Origin: Cladophialophora immunda
Taxonomy: Eukaryota > Ascomycota > Eurotiomycetes > Chaetothyriales > Herpotrichiellaceae
Length of the DNA stretch: 64,000 bases
Direction: 5' to 3'
Assembly: GCF_000835495.1 (NCBI RefSeq)
Contig: NW_015622546.1
Span: 188,883-252,882 of the forward strand
In this document: piece by piece, positions 34,734 through 46,154 of the stretch
How positions within the stretch are numbered: position 1 is the stretch's first letter
Layout: every line of letters begins with the position of its first letter
Translations under genes and position numbers: made by a program
Notes under the pieces: generated by a model
Told to the model about the DNA's origin: nothing
The model's input: only the letters and a program-made list of their open reading frames with translations
Database searches by the model: none

Positions 34734-37700
34734 TCGTCCACCGAGTCATCCTCGTCAAGCATGTCCATGCCCCCATCAGCTCCATCCTCCTCGGAGTAGA
34801 GACGGCCTCCTGCCGAGTCGTAGTGCAGCTCAGTCAGATCACGCGAGTCGTAGTCGATGGGCTCAGTGAAGGGATCCTCATCGCCCACTGCCACATCGGG
34901 GCTGCTGCTGGAGATCTTGGGCCTCTTGGATGCTCTCACCTGTGCCTGAGCGTCGCTGCCGACCTGTTGGACGTCCTCGTCGACCTGACCGAATGTTCTC
35001 TTCTGTCCTGCTCCCGTGGTGCCCTGGCCGCTTTGCTCCGCGGTGTCAACCCCATATATCCCGAGACCGATCCCGGCTCCTCGCGGGTTGTAATATTGAA
35101 ATGCACAGTGTTCCCGGAGGAGGCGGACCTCATCTTCCAACGCCACGATCAACTCCTGCTGTTTCTTGTGCGTGTCTAGCAAGGACGCCTCCCTGTAGTG
35201 CCAAAGGCGCGTCCGCGCCTCGTCATGCTCGGCCGTGTCCTCCAGCAAGTCCTCGTACTCGACAAGCTGGGTCTTCAGCGCCGCAATTTCCGCCTGGTAG
35301 TTGGGGAGGACCATTGAGTGTAGACCCTGCTTGATGGTCTCCTGGTAGAAGAGGGGCGCTCCGTCCTCACGCGGCGATTGTCGAACGTCCCGAGGGGAGC
35401 TGGCCTTGCGATTCTGGCGTGCGTTGCCGAGTCCGCCATCATGAGCCGGGGGACGATGTTGGCAGGGACTGTGCTTTGGAGCGTCAGGAAGATCTCGGAG
35501 GGGACTGTGCGTCGGAACGTCGGGAAGAAGCGCAGGATCCAATTCAGTATCGCCGCTGTCAGACCTTTTGAACTGCCGCTGGCCGTCGCGGTCAACGCTG
35601 ACTCCCCTCGCTGAGCAGAGCGTCCGCCCAGCCTCCATAGAGGGTCTCAACGAGATGATAGGAGCGAATCCAGTTTCGCCTGTTGTATAGTCCCCGAACG
35701 AACCGCCTCCCGCGATCTCTGCAATTGGTCCTGTGGAGTCACTCAGATCCATGTGGATGCTGGCGCCATTGCCTTTGTCGGAGCTAGGCACATAATTTTC
35801 CAGGACGAACGTTGGGAGATAGATCTCGTACTGACCGAAGTTTGCCTTGATGTCGATGAGCAACCGTCCTGGACGGGCCTCTTTGTTCACGGCAACCTTG
35901 AGTTGGGCAGATGAAGATTGGCGACCGTCTTGCGCCCCGTTGGCGGGAGGCTGGCTGCCTCTGCTCTGGCTACCGTCGTTTCTACCGCTCTTATCGTGGT
36001 TATTGCCGCCCTCTCCATTGCCCGTGTGTCTCGCGTTCGCGTCACCCTGTGAACCACCAACACCGCTCGAAGACGTTGCTTGGTCCTCGTCACTGCCGTC
36101 CGCCTGGTCGTCGACGACCCTTTCGTATAGAAGCACATAGGGCGTGAAGTCTCCCTTGTGCTTGAGAATGTCTTTGAAAGAGGTCTTCTTGACCTTCAAC
36201 GCATCGTTGAACACGTACCAGCTGTCTCCGCGGCGGACGTAGCCGATATAGTGACCTTGATCTTTGTCACCTTGGTGGTTCACAATGGCCTCCAGCCGGT
36301 ACTTGGCCGAGATGTTGGCAGGCTCCCCTCGCGTCTCGAGGAACGGGGTTAGGTCCAGCTCCTCTGGGACTGTCACCTGTGTGTCGTCTTTTTCCCACGT
36401 CATGTTTCCTCCACTGTCAATCACCACATTCCCATTTCTCCCGCGTCGCGGTCGGAAGCGTTGGAGCTGCACAAACAAGACATCAGGGGGAGAGTAGATC
36501 TTCCTCCAGATGGCGCCGTTTTCATTGTCTGCGTTGCGATTCGCCGTGTCGTTGCTGCAGGTGCTGCAGCGCCATTCGAAATCGTCCTTGGAATTCTTCA
36601 CAAGGCAGTCTTCCAGCGTCACTGGCACACGGCCATCGGCCGAGGCTGGCAACGGGAGGGATAGTATCGTCTGCTCATCAAGCGTTGAGAAACGGGTTTT
36701 GACGTTGTGAATGGAGCCGCACTGCATGCACCGGGCACGTTGTGTCTGGGTGACTCGCAACAGTTCATGTATATTTACATGGACCAGGTCAACGACTTTG
36801 TCCAGGGTCGCTTGGTCCAGTCTGCCTCCATGATCAGCTCGGTCCACACCATCAGGCCCGGTTCTGGGAAGACTCACCTGCTTCTACGACGGTTCACCTT
36901 TTTGTTGATGAAGTATCTGAGCTGCTCAACGCTGAGGTTGATCAGCCAACCCAGGAATTCGGAAGCGCACTGATCTTCATTGGCTTCCTTCATTTTGGTC
37001 GTGAATCTGTCATCCACATCAATGGTTGTGGTTCTCATTTCCTTATCGCGGTGACGATCTGTAACATAGTCCCAAAAGACAGCCATGGCATTGTCGATGG
37101 TCTGTTGGTGAATCCGGCTTTCGTCCCAATAGGCTCTGCTCAGTTGAAACAATTCACACCACACATCGGTATAATCGTTGGGCAATGATGTCGCTGCTTC
37201 ATCGTTGCTTTGCTCGTCGTCAGACTCCACCCCAAGCATTGCGTCGATGAACGGTTTGCTGTAAGTCTTGATCCTCAATCCAGCCCCCGTCAGATTGGGA
37301 ATGTGCCGGTTTTCAATCCAGGACATGAATCTGTTGCTGTGCAGTAACATGACGATAGTGGCATTGCGATAGCAAAGACGACCTGGATTCATAAACCCCT
37401 TTCCTAGATCCGAGTGTACCCTTGACCTGGTGGCGGCGATAGCCTCCCGAGGCGCCCTCAAAGGCGTGGCGAACTCTGGCCCCTCTGATGTAGTCGGACT
37501 AGGGATCGGACCGTTTCCTCCCCCAGCAGGAGGAGTTGCTGCTGACCCTTGTGCTCCGTCCCCATCGTCCGCAGCAGCTGGGCATCCTTTCTTAACGCCC
37601 TTTTTCTTCGAGGAAGGTTTGGATTTGGATTTGGACTGAGCCTTCCCTGATGTTTTAGATTGTGTTTTGGTTCTTCCTGGTGCTTTACGTCCTGATCGAG

Positions 37701-37836
37701 TCTTCTGCTTAGCACCGTCGTTGGACTGACTCTGTGCTGGTGCTTTGCTTTTTGCCTGCTTCTTGGGTGCACTGCTGGTACTGGCCTGTCCAGGCGCAGC
37801 AGCCCGTGCTCTTGCCTGAGCTCTTGTTTCCACCAT
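34220..37836 (-). CDS. Ubiquitin-specific protease (USP/UCH family C19)
   Basis: Cysteine peptidase that removes ubiquitin from proteins. Exon 1 is 37836-36878 and exon 2 is 36821-34220, with a 56-nt intron between; 1186 aa. A Lys/Ser-rich N-terminal stretch of about 130 residues precedes the Cys box GFMNPGRLCYRNA (catalytic Cys155). A finger subdomain has Cys351/Cys354 and Cys405/Cys408. The His box is HQGDKDQGHYIGYVRRGDSW (His510), followed by YVFND (residues 522-526), so the catalytic triad appears complete. The C-terminal half is long and poorly conserved, containing an acidic Asp-Gly/Asp-Ser repeat, and may bind partners. It does not closely resemble a named yeast Ubp; the Cys box departs from the usual GLxNxGNTCY. 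Confidence 0.9.
34656..34738 (-). repeat. Hexanucleotide coding microsatellite (Asp-Ser / Asp-Gly)
   Basis: On the plus strand, tandem CACTGT-type hexamers pass into CGTCGC-type hexamers. On the coding strand these give alternating Asp-Gly and Asp-Ser codons in the acidic region of the deubiquitinase. Hexamer units keep the frame when copy number changes. Confidence 0.85.
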
Positions 37837-38431
37837 TATGAGATGTAGGCTGGAGGTTTTGCAGAAATGGAGTAGCAGACACTGAACAAGGGATGGGTAG
37901 CTCGAGAAGGAGCGAGAATAAGAATGAAAAGAAGCAACATGCTGGGACAAAGGACACTGGAAGGAGCCGTGCAAATGAATTCAAGCACCTTTGGACATGT
38001 TTGCGGACATGCCTGAATGGGTGCGGCATGGTGAACAATGGGCGCGTTGTGGAAGAATGAATAGAGCGAAAAGACCGCAATAGACGGAAACGGACGTGTG
38101 GCAGCACACAATGGAATGGAGCTGGTCGCAACATTGCACCGCGCGCAGAAGACAACATGATCTCAGGACTGAAATCGCACCACAATCAGAGAGCTTTGGT
38201 GTTGGTGTTCATGACATTGATGGGCGTTCAGAACGGTCGAGTCTTGCACCAGGTCACGTGCCATGCCGCAAACGACAAGGCTGCAGTATTTGGCCGCTAG
38301 AGTGGTTCAAAACCCACAGGACACTGTTTTCATAAGGATCAAACAAAGACGCTCGGTTCGTATCGGTCTCGTCGCTAAGCAATATGCAATTAGTCTTCTG
38401 CGGTTTCTGTCGGTCCCTCCGAATGAAAATG
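37837..38431. other. Intergenic: deubiquitinase promoter
   Basis: No gene seen. It lies between the USP start and the 3' end of the next minus-strand gene. Confidence 0.5.
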
Positions 38432-39514
38432 TCAAGGCGAAGCTGCGGGCTTCTGAGTTTTCCCGTTGCCAAAAAACCGTCTCCAATCTTCTGAATTGCG
38501 ATGATTCTCCCCCATCTTGAAACCCGTAACCGGAGATCCATCATTGTCTGGTGAAGGGGTGGAAGGTAGGGCTGCGGTTGACACCGGCGCAGAGTCTGCT
38601 ACTGCAACCTTCTCAGATGGCGCCGCAATGTCCACCGACGACGCTGTACTCCTTAGTGTTACCATATCCCCTATCTTGTGCAGTTGCCGTCTTTTTCGTA
38701 AGCAAAAGAATATGGCGGTTATTAAGGCGATGATGCCGAGAATCACGCCAATGGCGATACCCGCTTTGGCGCCATTGCCTATTCCAGTAGTGTGAGAGGC
38801 CGAAGAAACTGCTGTCTCGGCTGCTGCAGATGCGCCTGGCGAGGAGGACAAATTGGCAACTCCCGTCGCTGTCGGAGCTTGCTCGGAGCCCGTGGGGGTT
38901 TGTGTCGCTGAGGATGTTGCTGCTCGTGTAGCGGCCAAAGCGTAGGTTGTGGCAATGCCTTGGGTGCTGACCATCGTGAAGCCAGCTGCAGTGGTCGAGT
39001 CTGTCTTATTCTGGGCATCGCAGAGCATGAAGTTGCAATAGGTAGGATAATGCGGGATTTGCATCCCGGCTTGAATGGGCGCAATGGCGTATGTGCCATT
39101 GGATTGGACTGCCAAAATATAGTCAATCTCTGTTTCCAATACTGGCCAGGCGTAGGCAAACTTACTTTGGTTTACATTGGCCAATGCGAACTGATCCGAG
39201 CCTGGGCTCAGCTCACAAAAGATGGATAGGTCTACATTGTTCCAGACCGTCTGGTAGCTGACTTGGATCACATCAATGTTGTTCAAGGTCATCACCTCCG
39301 TTGGGTAAAGAAAGGCAGCATGCGGCGCCATATCTGTGGTCGGCGTCGGGGCCGTTGTGGCTATTGCACTTGAAGAGGATGTCGTCGAGCTTTCGGTTGT
39401 GGAAGAGGCCAAACTCGTGCTTGCTGTTACCGGTTCAGCATTGCTGGTGAAATCAGGGTGAGGATGCATCTGCGCCGCTCGCCGGACATGATGAAACAAG
39501 CCCTCTTGTAACAT
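38432..39514 (-). CDS. Ser/Thr-rich single-pass membrane protein
   Basis: A 360-aa protein read as one exon. A Ser/Thr-rich stretch near the N-terminus (TASTSLASSTTESSTTSSSS), then a folded region with Cys residues (about 85-190) and a second Ser/Thr/Ala-rich stalk lead to one transmembrane helix (KAGIAIGVILGIIALITAIF) followed by CLRKRR. The cytoplasmic tail is about 90 residues. This layout is common to fungal cell-wall-sensor-like proteins, but no WSC or Mid2 domain is evident. No signal peptide follows the ATG, and an in-frame TAA sits immediately upstream. A short upstream exon carrying the signal peptide is therefore likely missing from this model. Confidence 0.65.
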   Translation of the reverse strand: MLQEGLFHHVRRAAQMHPHPDFTSNAEPVTASTSLASSTTESSTTSSSSAIATTAPTPTTDMAPHAAFLYPTEVMTLNNIDVIQVSYQTVWNNVDLSIFCELSPGSDQFALANVNQSKFAYAWPVLETEIDYILAVQSNGTYAIAPIQAGMQIPHYPTYCNFMLCDAQNKTDSTTAAGFTMVSTQGIATTYALAATRAATSSATQTPTGSEQAPTATGVANLSSSPGASAAAETAVSSASHTTGIGNGAKAGIAIGVILGIIALITAIFFCLRKRRQLHKIGDMVTLRSTASSVDIAAPSEKVAVADSAPVSTAALPSTPSPDNDGSPVTGFKMGENHRNSEDWRRFFGNGKTQKPAASP

Positions 39515-40590
39515 TTAGAGGACGACAACAGGTCCAGGATCGAAAGTCGCAGTTTGAGCTTTCGCAACCGTTTACCGGCATGGCCCTGGGAAGATCGCCA
39601 TTCAGAGGGCTCGCTTGGGAGGAGGGAGGTGTCTCATGTTAACGGCAGCCCCGACTTTTGACAGATTACCGGCGCCGGACAGCCCACGAGAGGGTTTCGG
39701 AAATAGAAAGGCCCTAGTCCTTGCTATCGACGCCGCAGAGGAGTGGGAGGCATCCGGCGAGCAAGCCATGATTAGATTTCTCCCCCGATCTGGAGAATAC
39801 GGCTATCGAGGGAGCTAGGGTTCGAGACATTGGTCAAATGGCGCTGGATTTTGGCGAAATTGCAGCCATCAGCAGCTCATCATCCCAAGTGGAGCTGCCA
39901 AGAGTCAATCTGGTTGCTTGTCAGCACGTGGATTTCGTCGATATCATGGCAAGGAAGAGAAATACTCATCCATCAGCGTTCATCACTTGACTGAGGGTGA
40001 TGGACCTGAGCAGGGCGAGATGCGAGGGGTGAAAGTGGAATGAAGTGTGGATTGAAGGAAGCGAAGGACGCGTTCCTGGGGGTGGAAGGATGCAAGTTGC
40101 ACGTAATGACTGTGGGGGGCCTTTGGCGTTACAAGCGGCTCCTACAGTAGCCAGGAACTACTCGGTACGCACCTACTACTCCGTACTTGGTGCGGGAAAG
40201 TAGTACGTACAGCAGGTGGTACCCGACAAGCGAGCTCGGTGCCTGTGGAGTGCCTATCAGTGCCTAGACCATCCCTGTGACTTGGGCATCTCCGCATCCT
40301 CTTAGGCGGCGTCATGCCGATATCAGACGCTCCCTCCAGCCCCGTATGGCACCAGCAATCATGTGGTTGATTGCGCCACCAACCACCCATTCTCGTATTT
40401 CCCTCCAGTCATGCCTGGGGCTGATGCCATGCATCCATTATGGACAACTTTTGGGTGTACAGTACGTGAAATCTGGGCAGGATTCGTCTTTCATGTCACC
40501 AACTATAGTCGCGAATCTCTGCATTAACGCCACGCTGGGCACGTTACATGAAGCCGTTCCTGAACATGCCCAAGACCTGCAAAACCTCTC
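39515..40590. other. Intergenic region with an imperfect palindrome
   Basis: No gene supported in this 1.1-kb stretch. The 60-bp imperfect palindrome at 40164-40223 is listed separately. Confidence 0.5.
40164..40223. repeat. Imperfect inverted repeat of about 60 bp
   Basis: The ends read GGTACGCACCT and AGGTGGTACC, which pair with one extra base. Inner ACTACT and AGTAGT also pair. The left arm includes TACTCCGTA, the complement of the TACGGAGTA seen at 33794-33802. Confidence 0.55.
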
Positions 40591-43257
40591 TCAAAATGCA
40601 CTGCTTCGCCAGCCCTGAGCCGTGGTTCCAATGGTCCCGATGCTCCCTTCCCGCCTCAGACCGTCCCCGTCCAGGTTCAACTTGCTGAGAACTTCTGCCG
40701 GGACAGTGGGGATATATTTCCTCGCTTGCTCCCTGTTTGTCCCGCCAATGCCGGCCCCATAACTGATGAGCATGTCTGTCGAGGTGGGAAGCGAGAACGG
40801 CAGCATCAGAGACTGATCCAATGTCAACGCATTTCGATTCATCGGTGGATCTGTGTCTGGCTCGACTGGCGAAGATATTGGAGGCACCGAGGTGTTCTTC
40901 TGAGGTGTGCTCGGCTCTTTGTTTACTGGCGCTGGCGTTCCATTCCGCTTTGCGGGTGTCGTGGTCCCCGACTCCGGTGCATCGACCATTGGTGTCAGCG
41001 GCCTCTTGATCAATGACTGCTCGCCTCTCTGCAATTGAGTCAAGAATTTCATGTGTGCTTTGGGTAGGCTTTTTTCGCCGACTTCGGCTCGATAATTCTT
41101 GACTGCGTGAATCAACTGTGTCGGAGTGAGGCGCTGGAGCTGGACTAACGTGCCAACTAGAGATTCATGGTCCTCGCCCAGCGAACTGAAACACTGCAGC
41201 CACTGCAGTAGCTGGATGATGGGTGCCAGATGCCGTCGCGCGGCATCGACTGTGGTCTCTCCGGTTGAAATTGTGGAGCCGTGCTCATAATGTTCCGGTT
41301 GTCGATTGTTTGTCCGTGCCCAATCTTCAATTGCAGACACATTCATGCGAATTTGCATCGCCTTGGTCCTCGAAAGGTATTTCTTGGTGGTCATGACCCG
41401 GTTGAACAACTCGGCACCAATCCAATACAGCAGCTGAGACAGGATCTGTGACGTGATGACCGAATGCACATCGTATAGGTCGAGCACAAATAGGGTCGAA
41501 GAGAGGAGGGAGGTAATGTTGCGCGGCGACGTTTGGGCTCGCCGCTTGGGTGAGGGAGGACGAAACCTCTTTTCTGGCGGCTCGTCCTTCGTTTTAGGCT
41601 TGGACTTGAAGACTTTCCATTCTCCTTGGAATGCAATGTCGTCCAGGCCGGGTATTGTTTCGTGGTCCAACATTGCAACATCCAAAACCTTGTTCATTCT
41701 CCTTTCCGCATCTCGGATAATGAGGATGAAGGTCTCGTTAATCAGCTCGGCAAGCTCGAGCTGATACTTGGATGTAGCCTGCACAAGGCCCGCATCCTTC
41801 TTCAGGTAATGCAGGAGCAGGGTCGCGTTGGATATCCAGAAAGCCAACATGGTCATGTCCCACTGGTAGCGTTCGATGACATCGTTAATGAGATCCATAG
41901 CTCTGGTAAGGACCTCGTCCAGAAGAGAGGCCGTCATGTGATAATGGGCATATCGCGCCATGAGAAAGATCAGGTTCGCTGGTATGGGCTTTTGCGAAGG
42001 CGATCGTTGCGGTGTCATATTAGTTATGATGAGGTCAAAGATGGCATCCAGCTTATCAGCTTGAAAGACAAACATCTGGTCGCCAATGCAACGGTCCCAG
42101 ATGAACTCTTCCTCGTCGACCTCGAGATCAGTGGGTGACTACGAAAAGTCAGCAAAACACTTCAGGCGGCGTTCTCAGGTTGGCCTACTTCTGGTTGTTC
42201 ATCGAATCCCAAGGTGGACAAATCGACCTCCAGGTTAGCCGCACTCTCTTGCATCAACATCCTTCGTTTCATTTCGTTCTCTGCCATCTCTTCCTCGAAC
42301 CGATCCTGGGAGAAGCCCGAGTTGTAAAAGTCGTCTCCCAGGCTCGACGTCCCAAAATGATATCCATTTTCATGAAGATAATGAGAGAAGTCGGAGCCGG
42401 GCTGGACAAAGTCAAGCGCAGTGCCCCCAGACGAAGATCTGATATCGGGATCCGCTCCATGATCGAGCAGCATTTTTGCAATTTGCTTGTGTCGATTTGT
42501 CATTGCCCACATCAAGGCGCTCCACTGATTTCGGTCCTGCTTGTCTACCATAGCCCCAGCGTTCAGAAGCGCGGCCACAACCTCGTGATGTCCCTGTCGC
42601 ACGTTAGTCTGATAAACAGCTCTGTTGTTGGGGCGCGACGCACAAAACAGCTAGCATATATTAGTGGTACTGTGCCCTCTTCATCCGGCTGGTTGACATC
42701 GACGTATTGTTTGGCCCGACCTCCGACCAGCTTCTGAATCCGGGCGACGTCCCCATTACTGGCTGCCATGTTAAGGCTCTTCTGGAGAATCTCCTTCTTC
42801 TCGCTGTCCGAGAGGCTGTCATCCGTAGCGATGGCATCTTCATCCTGCCCAGGACTCCCATCTTCCCTGTGATGTGCCTGAGCAGCCACCATTTCCATCA
42901 GGCGCGAGTCGCTGTCCTGGATGCGGGCAAAGGTTTCCTCATCGTCATAGGCTGGAGTGTCTAGATGGAGGTCGAATGTCAAGGTTCTGGCGGGAGTGGG
43001 TGCCGTGATATACTGGGATGAACCTATTCCAAACCGACAGGTTGTAAGTATTTGTCTCCGCGAAGCACGAGACCTGGGAGAGGCTGCTTGCCTTGCCAAC
43101 CATCATATATCTCGGTTTCCTCGCCATAGCTGGGAAAGGAGCGGCGGTCATCTAGGGACGTCGGCAGATCGTCTGGGAGCTTGCGAGGTGTCTGCTGCGA
43201 AGGAGATTGCGGGAGGTAATGGGCATCGCTGGGAGTCCCTGGGTCACCACCGTCCAT
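40591..43257 (-). CDS. Ankyrin-repeat and DIL (dilute) domain protein
   Basis: An 838-aa protein with exons 43257-43074, 43023-42644, 42593-42189 and 42138-40591; all three introns are exactly 50 nt. The N-terminal 190 residues are acidic and probably flexible. Ankyrin repeats follow: NMAASNGDVARIQKLV, then VPLIYASCFGHHEVVAALL across a splice joint, then ALMWAMTNRHKQIAKMLL. The C-terminal half (from FIWDRCIGDQMFVFQADKL) is the DIL domain known from myosin V cargo-binding tails, here without any motor. DIL-plus-ankyrin proteins are conserved in fungi, and a role in organelle or vesicle attachment is inference from the domain. The C-terminus is Pro/Thr/Ser-rich. Confidence 0.88.
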
Positions 43258-44274
43258 TGTGTTGGCTGCGCAGGGATACCAGCAGGGGTGATCTCATATC
43301 GGAAGGGGGGCTTTGCAGAAGGACAGGTCTCATCTGGCTTCTGATGTAGCAGTATGTTTATAGGCCGATGCCATATTCTATCGGACACTGAAACTACCTA
43401 GGTGCCAACCTGCAGCGCTGGGCTGTGCTGTGTTGTGTTGTGGTCCATGGTGGGAGGTTTAACCTGTTGCCCGCACTGGCTGTAGCCGAGTCGGAGATCT
43501 GTTCATCCTTGTTCCGTCCTTGGCACGACATGCCGCTTTTAAGGACGGCCACATACCATCTTTGCTCTCTCTTCAAGCCTGTCCCTCACAGTAAGCAGAT
43601 GGTCGTGGACAAGTTGTGTGTGAACGGGGTAGATAGCACCAAAGACACCTATCTTGTTGCTCTGTTGCGTGATGGCTAGAAAGATACCTTGAGACAATCT
43701 TGCTATTGCCCTCTTATGCTACCATAAATGGGACTTGTCTCCTGGTATTGGTAAGGAATGCAACGAGGTGTTTGACAAGGCGAGGGATCCAAGAAGGAAC
43801 TGTCCCTGGCTGAAAGCATTGTACGGGTAGCAACAGAGCCTTTTGGGGATTTGACCAGTATGAGACGTCGACTGTGAATGCAATCGAGGCAGCATTTCTG
43901 CTGTCCAATTTGCCAGACTCGCCTCAGCCTCGCCTCAGCCTTGTCGGCCAAGGCCTTCCGTTCTGGCTGTAATTCATCAGAAATGGAGGTCACCATGGAT
44001 TTATCAACAACACACTCTCAATTTGCTACCGACATTCCCCTGTCGTAGTGTTCTATCCGGATCACGTATCGGATAAAGTCTCAGCGGATAGATAGCGGAC
44101 CACAGGGACTCTTTATCAACGACGGTCCCCAATTACGCCTAGTCAAAACCAAAGTGGCCGCTTGCTTCCCCCTATTTTCGCCCCTTTACCAAGACTTTCT
44201 GCTCCATATTGTCGGTCACGAACATTTCCAGGAGAAACAAACCTACAATATACTTCCGGGTTCTGTACGTGGCC
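43258..44274. other. Divergent intergenic region between the ankyrin-DIL gene and PER1
   Basis: About 1 kb with no gene seen. Both flanking genes are transcribed away from it. Confidence 0.55.
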
Positions 44275-45431
44275 ATGAGGTGCTCGCTGGGTGGCTCTGT
44301 TAGCCTCCCCGCTCTCGCTCTGGTTCTTTCGATCCTCGCAAGCTCATGCCTCGCGTCTTTGGGTGACCGACTTCCTGATTTTCGCGAATGTGTACAAGTA
44401 CGTCCAGCCATTGAATATCGGCCCTCGAGCTCCTCGCAAATCCTAACGGCTCCAGGTCTGTATAGAGGAAAATTGTGATTCAGGGCGAGCAAGCATACGT
44501 GAGTGTTCTAGCTATCGGTGTCCAGATCTCTAGCTGAAATCCTACACCAGCTCTTCATCTGCGACTTCTGCTCTGGGATTGTCCATCCGAATGCGACTAT
44601 ACCTGCCAGCATGTCATCACCGATCGACGAAAGGCACGAGATCCGCCCATGATCGAGCCGGTGGTCCAGTATCATGGAAAGTGGCCATTCTACCGTTTCA
44701 TGGGCATCCAGGAGCCGTTCTCTGTGTTGTTCTCGTTGATGAACTTCCTCGCCCATCGCAATGGCATGCAGAGAATTCGCGAGTCTATTCCCGCTCGCTA
44801 CATTCTCCGACCATACTACTTGGCTTTTGGCTACTTTGGGCTTGCCAGTTGGATATTCAGCATGCTTTTCCACACCCGAGACTTCAACATCACTGAGAAG
44901 TTGGACTATTTCGCCGCTGGCGCCAGCGTCCTCTATGGACTCTATTACTCCCCAGTCCGGGTGTTCCGTCTGGATCAGAACGACCCAACAAAGCAAAGCA
45001 TCCTGCGGGCATGGACAGTGCTTTGCATCCTCCTCTATGTCGCGCACGTTACCTATTTGACGGCTTGGAGCTGGGACTATACCTATAACATGGCAGCCAA
45101 TGTCGTCGTGGGAGTCATCCAAAATCTCCTCTGGAGCTGGTTTAGCATCACGCGATACCGCAAGCTGCAGAAAACGTGGGCAGCATGGCCTGGGTTGATC
45201 GTGGCTTGGATCATCATGGCCATGAGCTTGGAGCTGTTTGACTTTCCGCCGATGGCTGGAATGATAGACGCACACAGTCTTTGGCATCTTGGGACCGTGA
45301 TACCTACTATCTGGTGGTATAGGTAGGATGAGCAGGCATACGTCCCTTGATTACTCGTGCTGACTTGGCTATGCAGCTTTCTGATCAAAGATGCCCAAGA
45401 AGACCTCGCCAGCCAACGGCTCAAAGCATGA
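44275..45431 (+). CDS. PER1: GPI-anchor remodelling lipase Per1 (PGAP3 family)
   Basis: ER membrane protein needed to remove the sn-2 acyl chain of GPI anchors during lipid remodelling; belongs to the CREST hydrolase superfamily. Exons 44275-44397, 44456-44498, 44551-45322 and 45377-45431; 330 aa. A signal peptide (about residues 1-25) leads to the conserved SLGDRLPDFRECVQVCIEENC and, after splicing, PLHLRLLLWDCPSECDY, with the family's lumenal Cys pattern. The CREST motifs are HGKWPFYRFMGIQEPFSV, MLFHTRDFNITEKLDYFAAG (with the H/D residues) and near the end DAHSLWHLGT. Seven hydrophobic segments follow the lumenal part. The last exon adds a short basic tail (SQRLKA). Confidence 0.95.
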
Positions 45432-46154
45432 GCCTGCACCTATGCTTCAGGTTGTCTAGCAGTTGTCGCCAATGCCAAAAGCCTCCCACCGCTGGTTAGC
45501 GTAGCGACCAACAGCTAGGAGCCGGAATTCAAGATTCAAGACTCGAGAAGCCGAACCCGAAGGTCCCATTACTAGAGTACTTCGTTACCCCCCGAGGCCC
45601 CTAACCCCACCAGTCGGGGCCTTTTAACGCGAGCGGGAGGGGTTGGAGGGGTCACGGGAATGGGCTCCCTTCTGGCTTTTAGGGCTTCTGTGACGTGACC
45701 GGGTACAACGGTCCATGATTGTTAAGGATTCCCCCACGTCCTTTGGGCGCTGCCGGCGCCTCTGCCGCCTGGTGCGCCTGGATCAACCACACCTATTGGT
45801 CCCAAGCACACCGAGGGGGTCACTAGTCAGGCACGCGGGGAGTAACTTCTCATCTCGTGGCCCCTGTGGCTCGGCGCGGATGGTGGGCTACCAGGCTCTT
45901 AGCATGCCTCAGCCTACCAGCCTAGTTAGCGAATGCACAAACCGTCTTTTGGAGAAGTCTTTCTTACTTGCATTCGTCCCCGTTTCCATCTTCTCCGTCG
46001 TCGTAGATCACCATTTCTTCTTGTCTTTGTCTTCCTGCTTCTCTTCTCTCGCATTCCAGTTCTGAGCGGACAACATCTCGTCACATCCCAAAATTCCCAG
46101 CAGATTCTGAGTGGGTGCAACGTGTGTGTGCACAACTTGCTCCGCCTTACAACC
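45432..46154. other. Intergenic: PER1 3' flank and AGM1 promoter
   Basis: No gene seen. A perfect 7-bp stem (AGGCCCC at 45595-45601, GGGGCCT at 45616-45622) is followed by T residues. Pyrimidine-rich sequence occupies about 45950-46070, close to the AGM1 start. Confidence 0.5.

Noticed and set aside
34313..35179. 288-codon plus-strand frame with Val/Ala repeats
   Set aside because: Antisense to the acidic repeat of the deubiquitinase; repetitive composition explains it.
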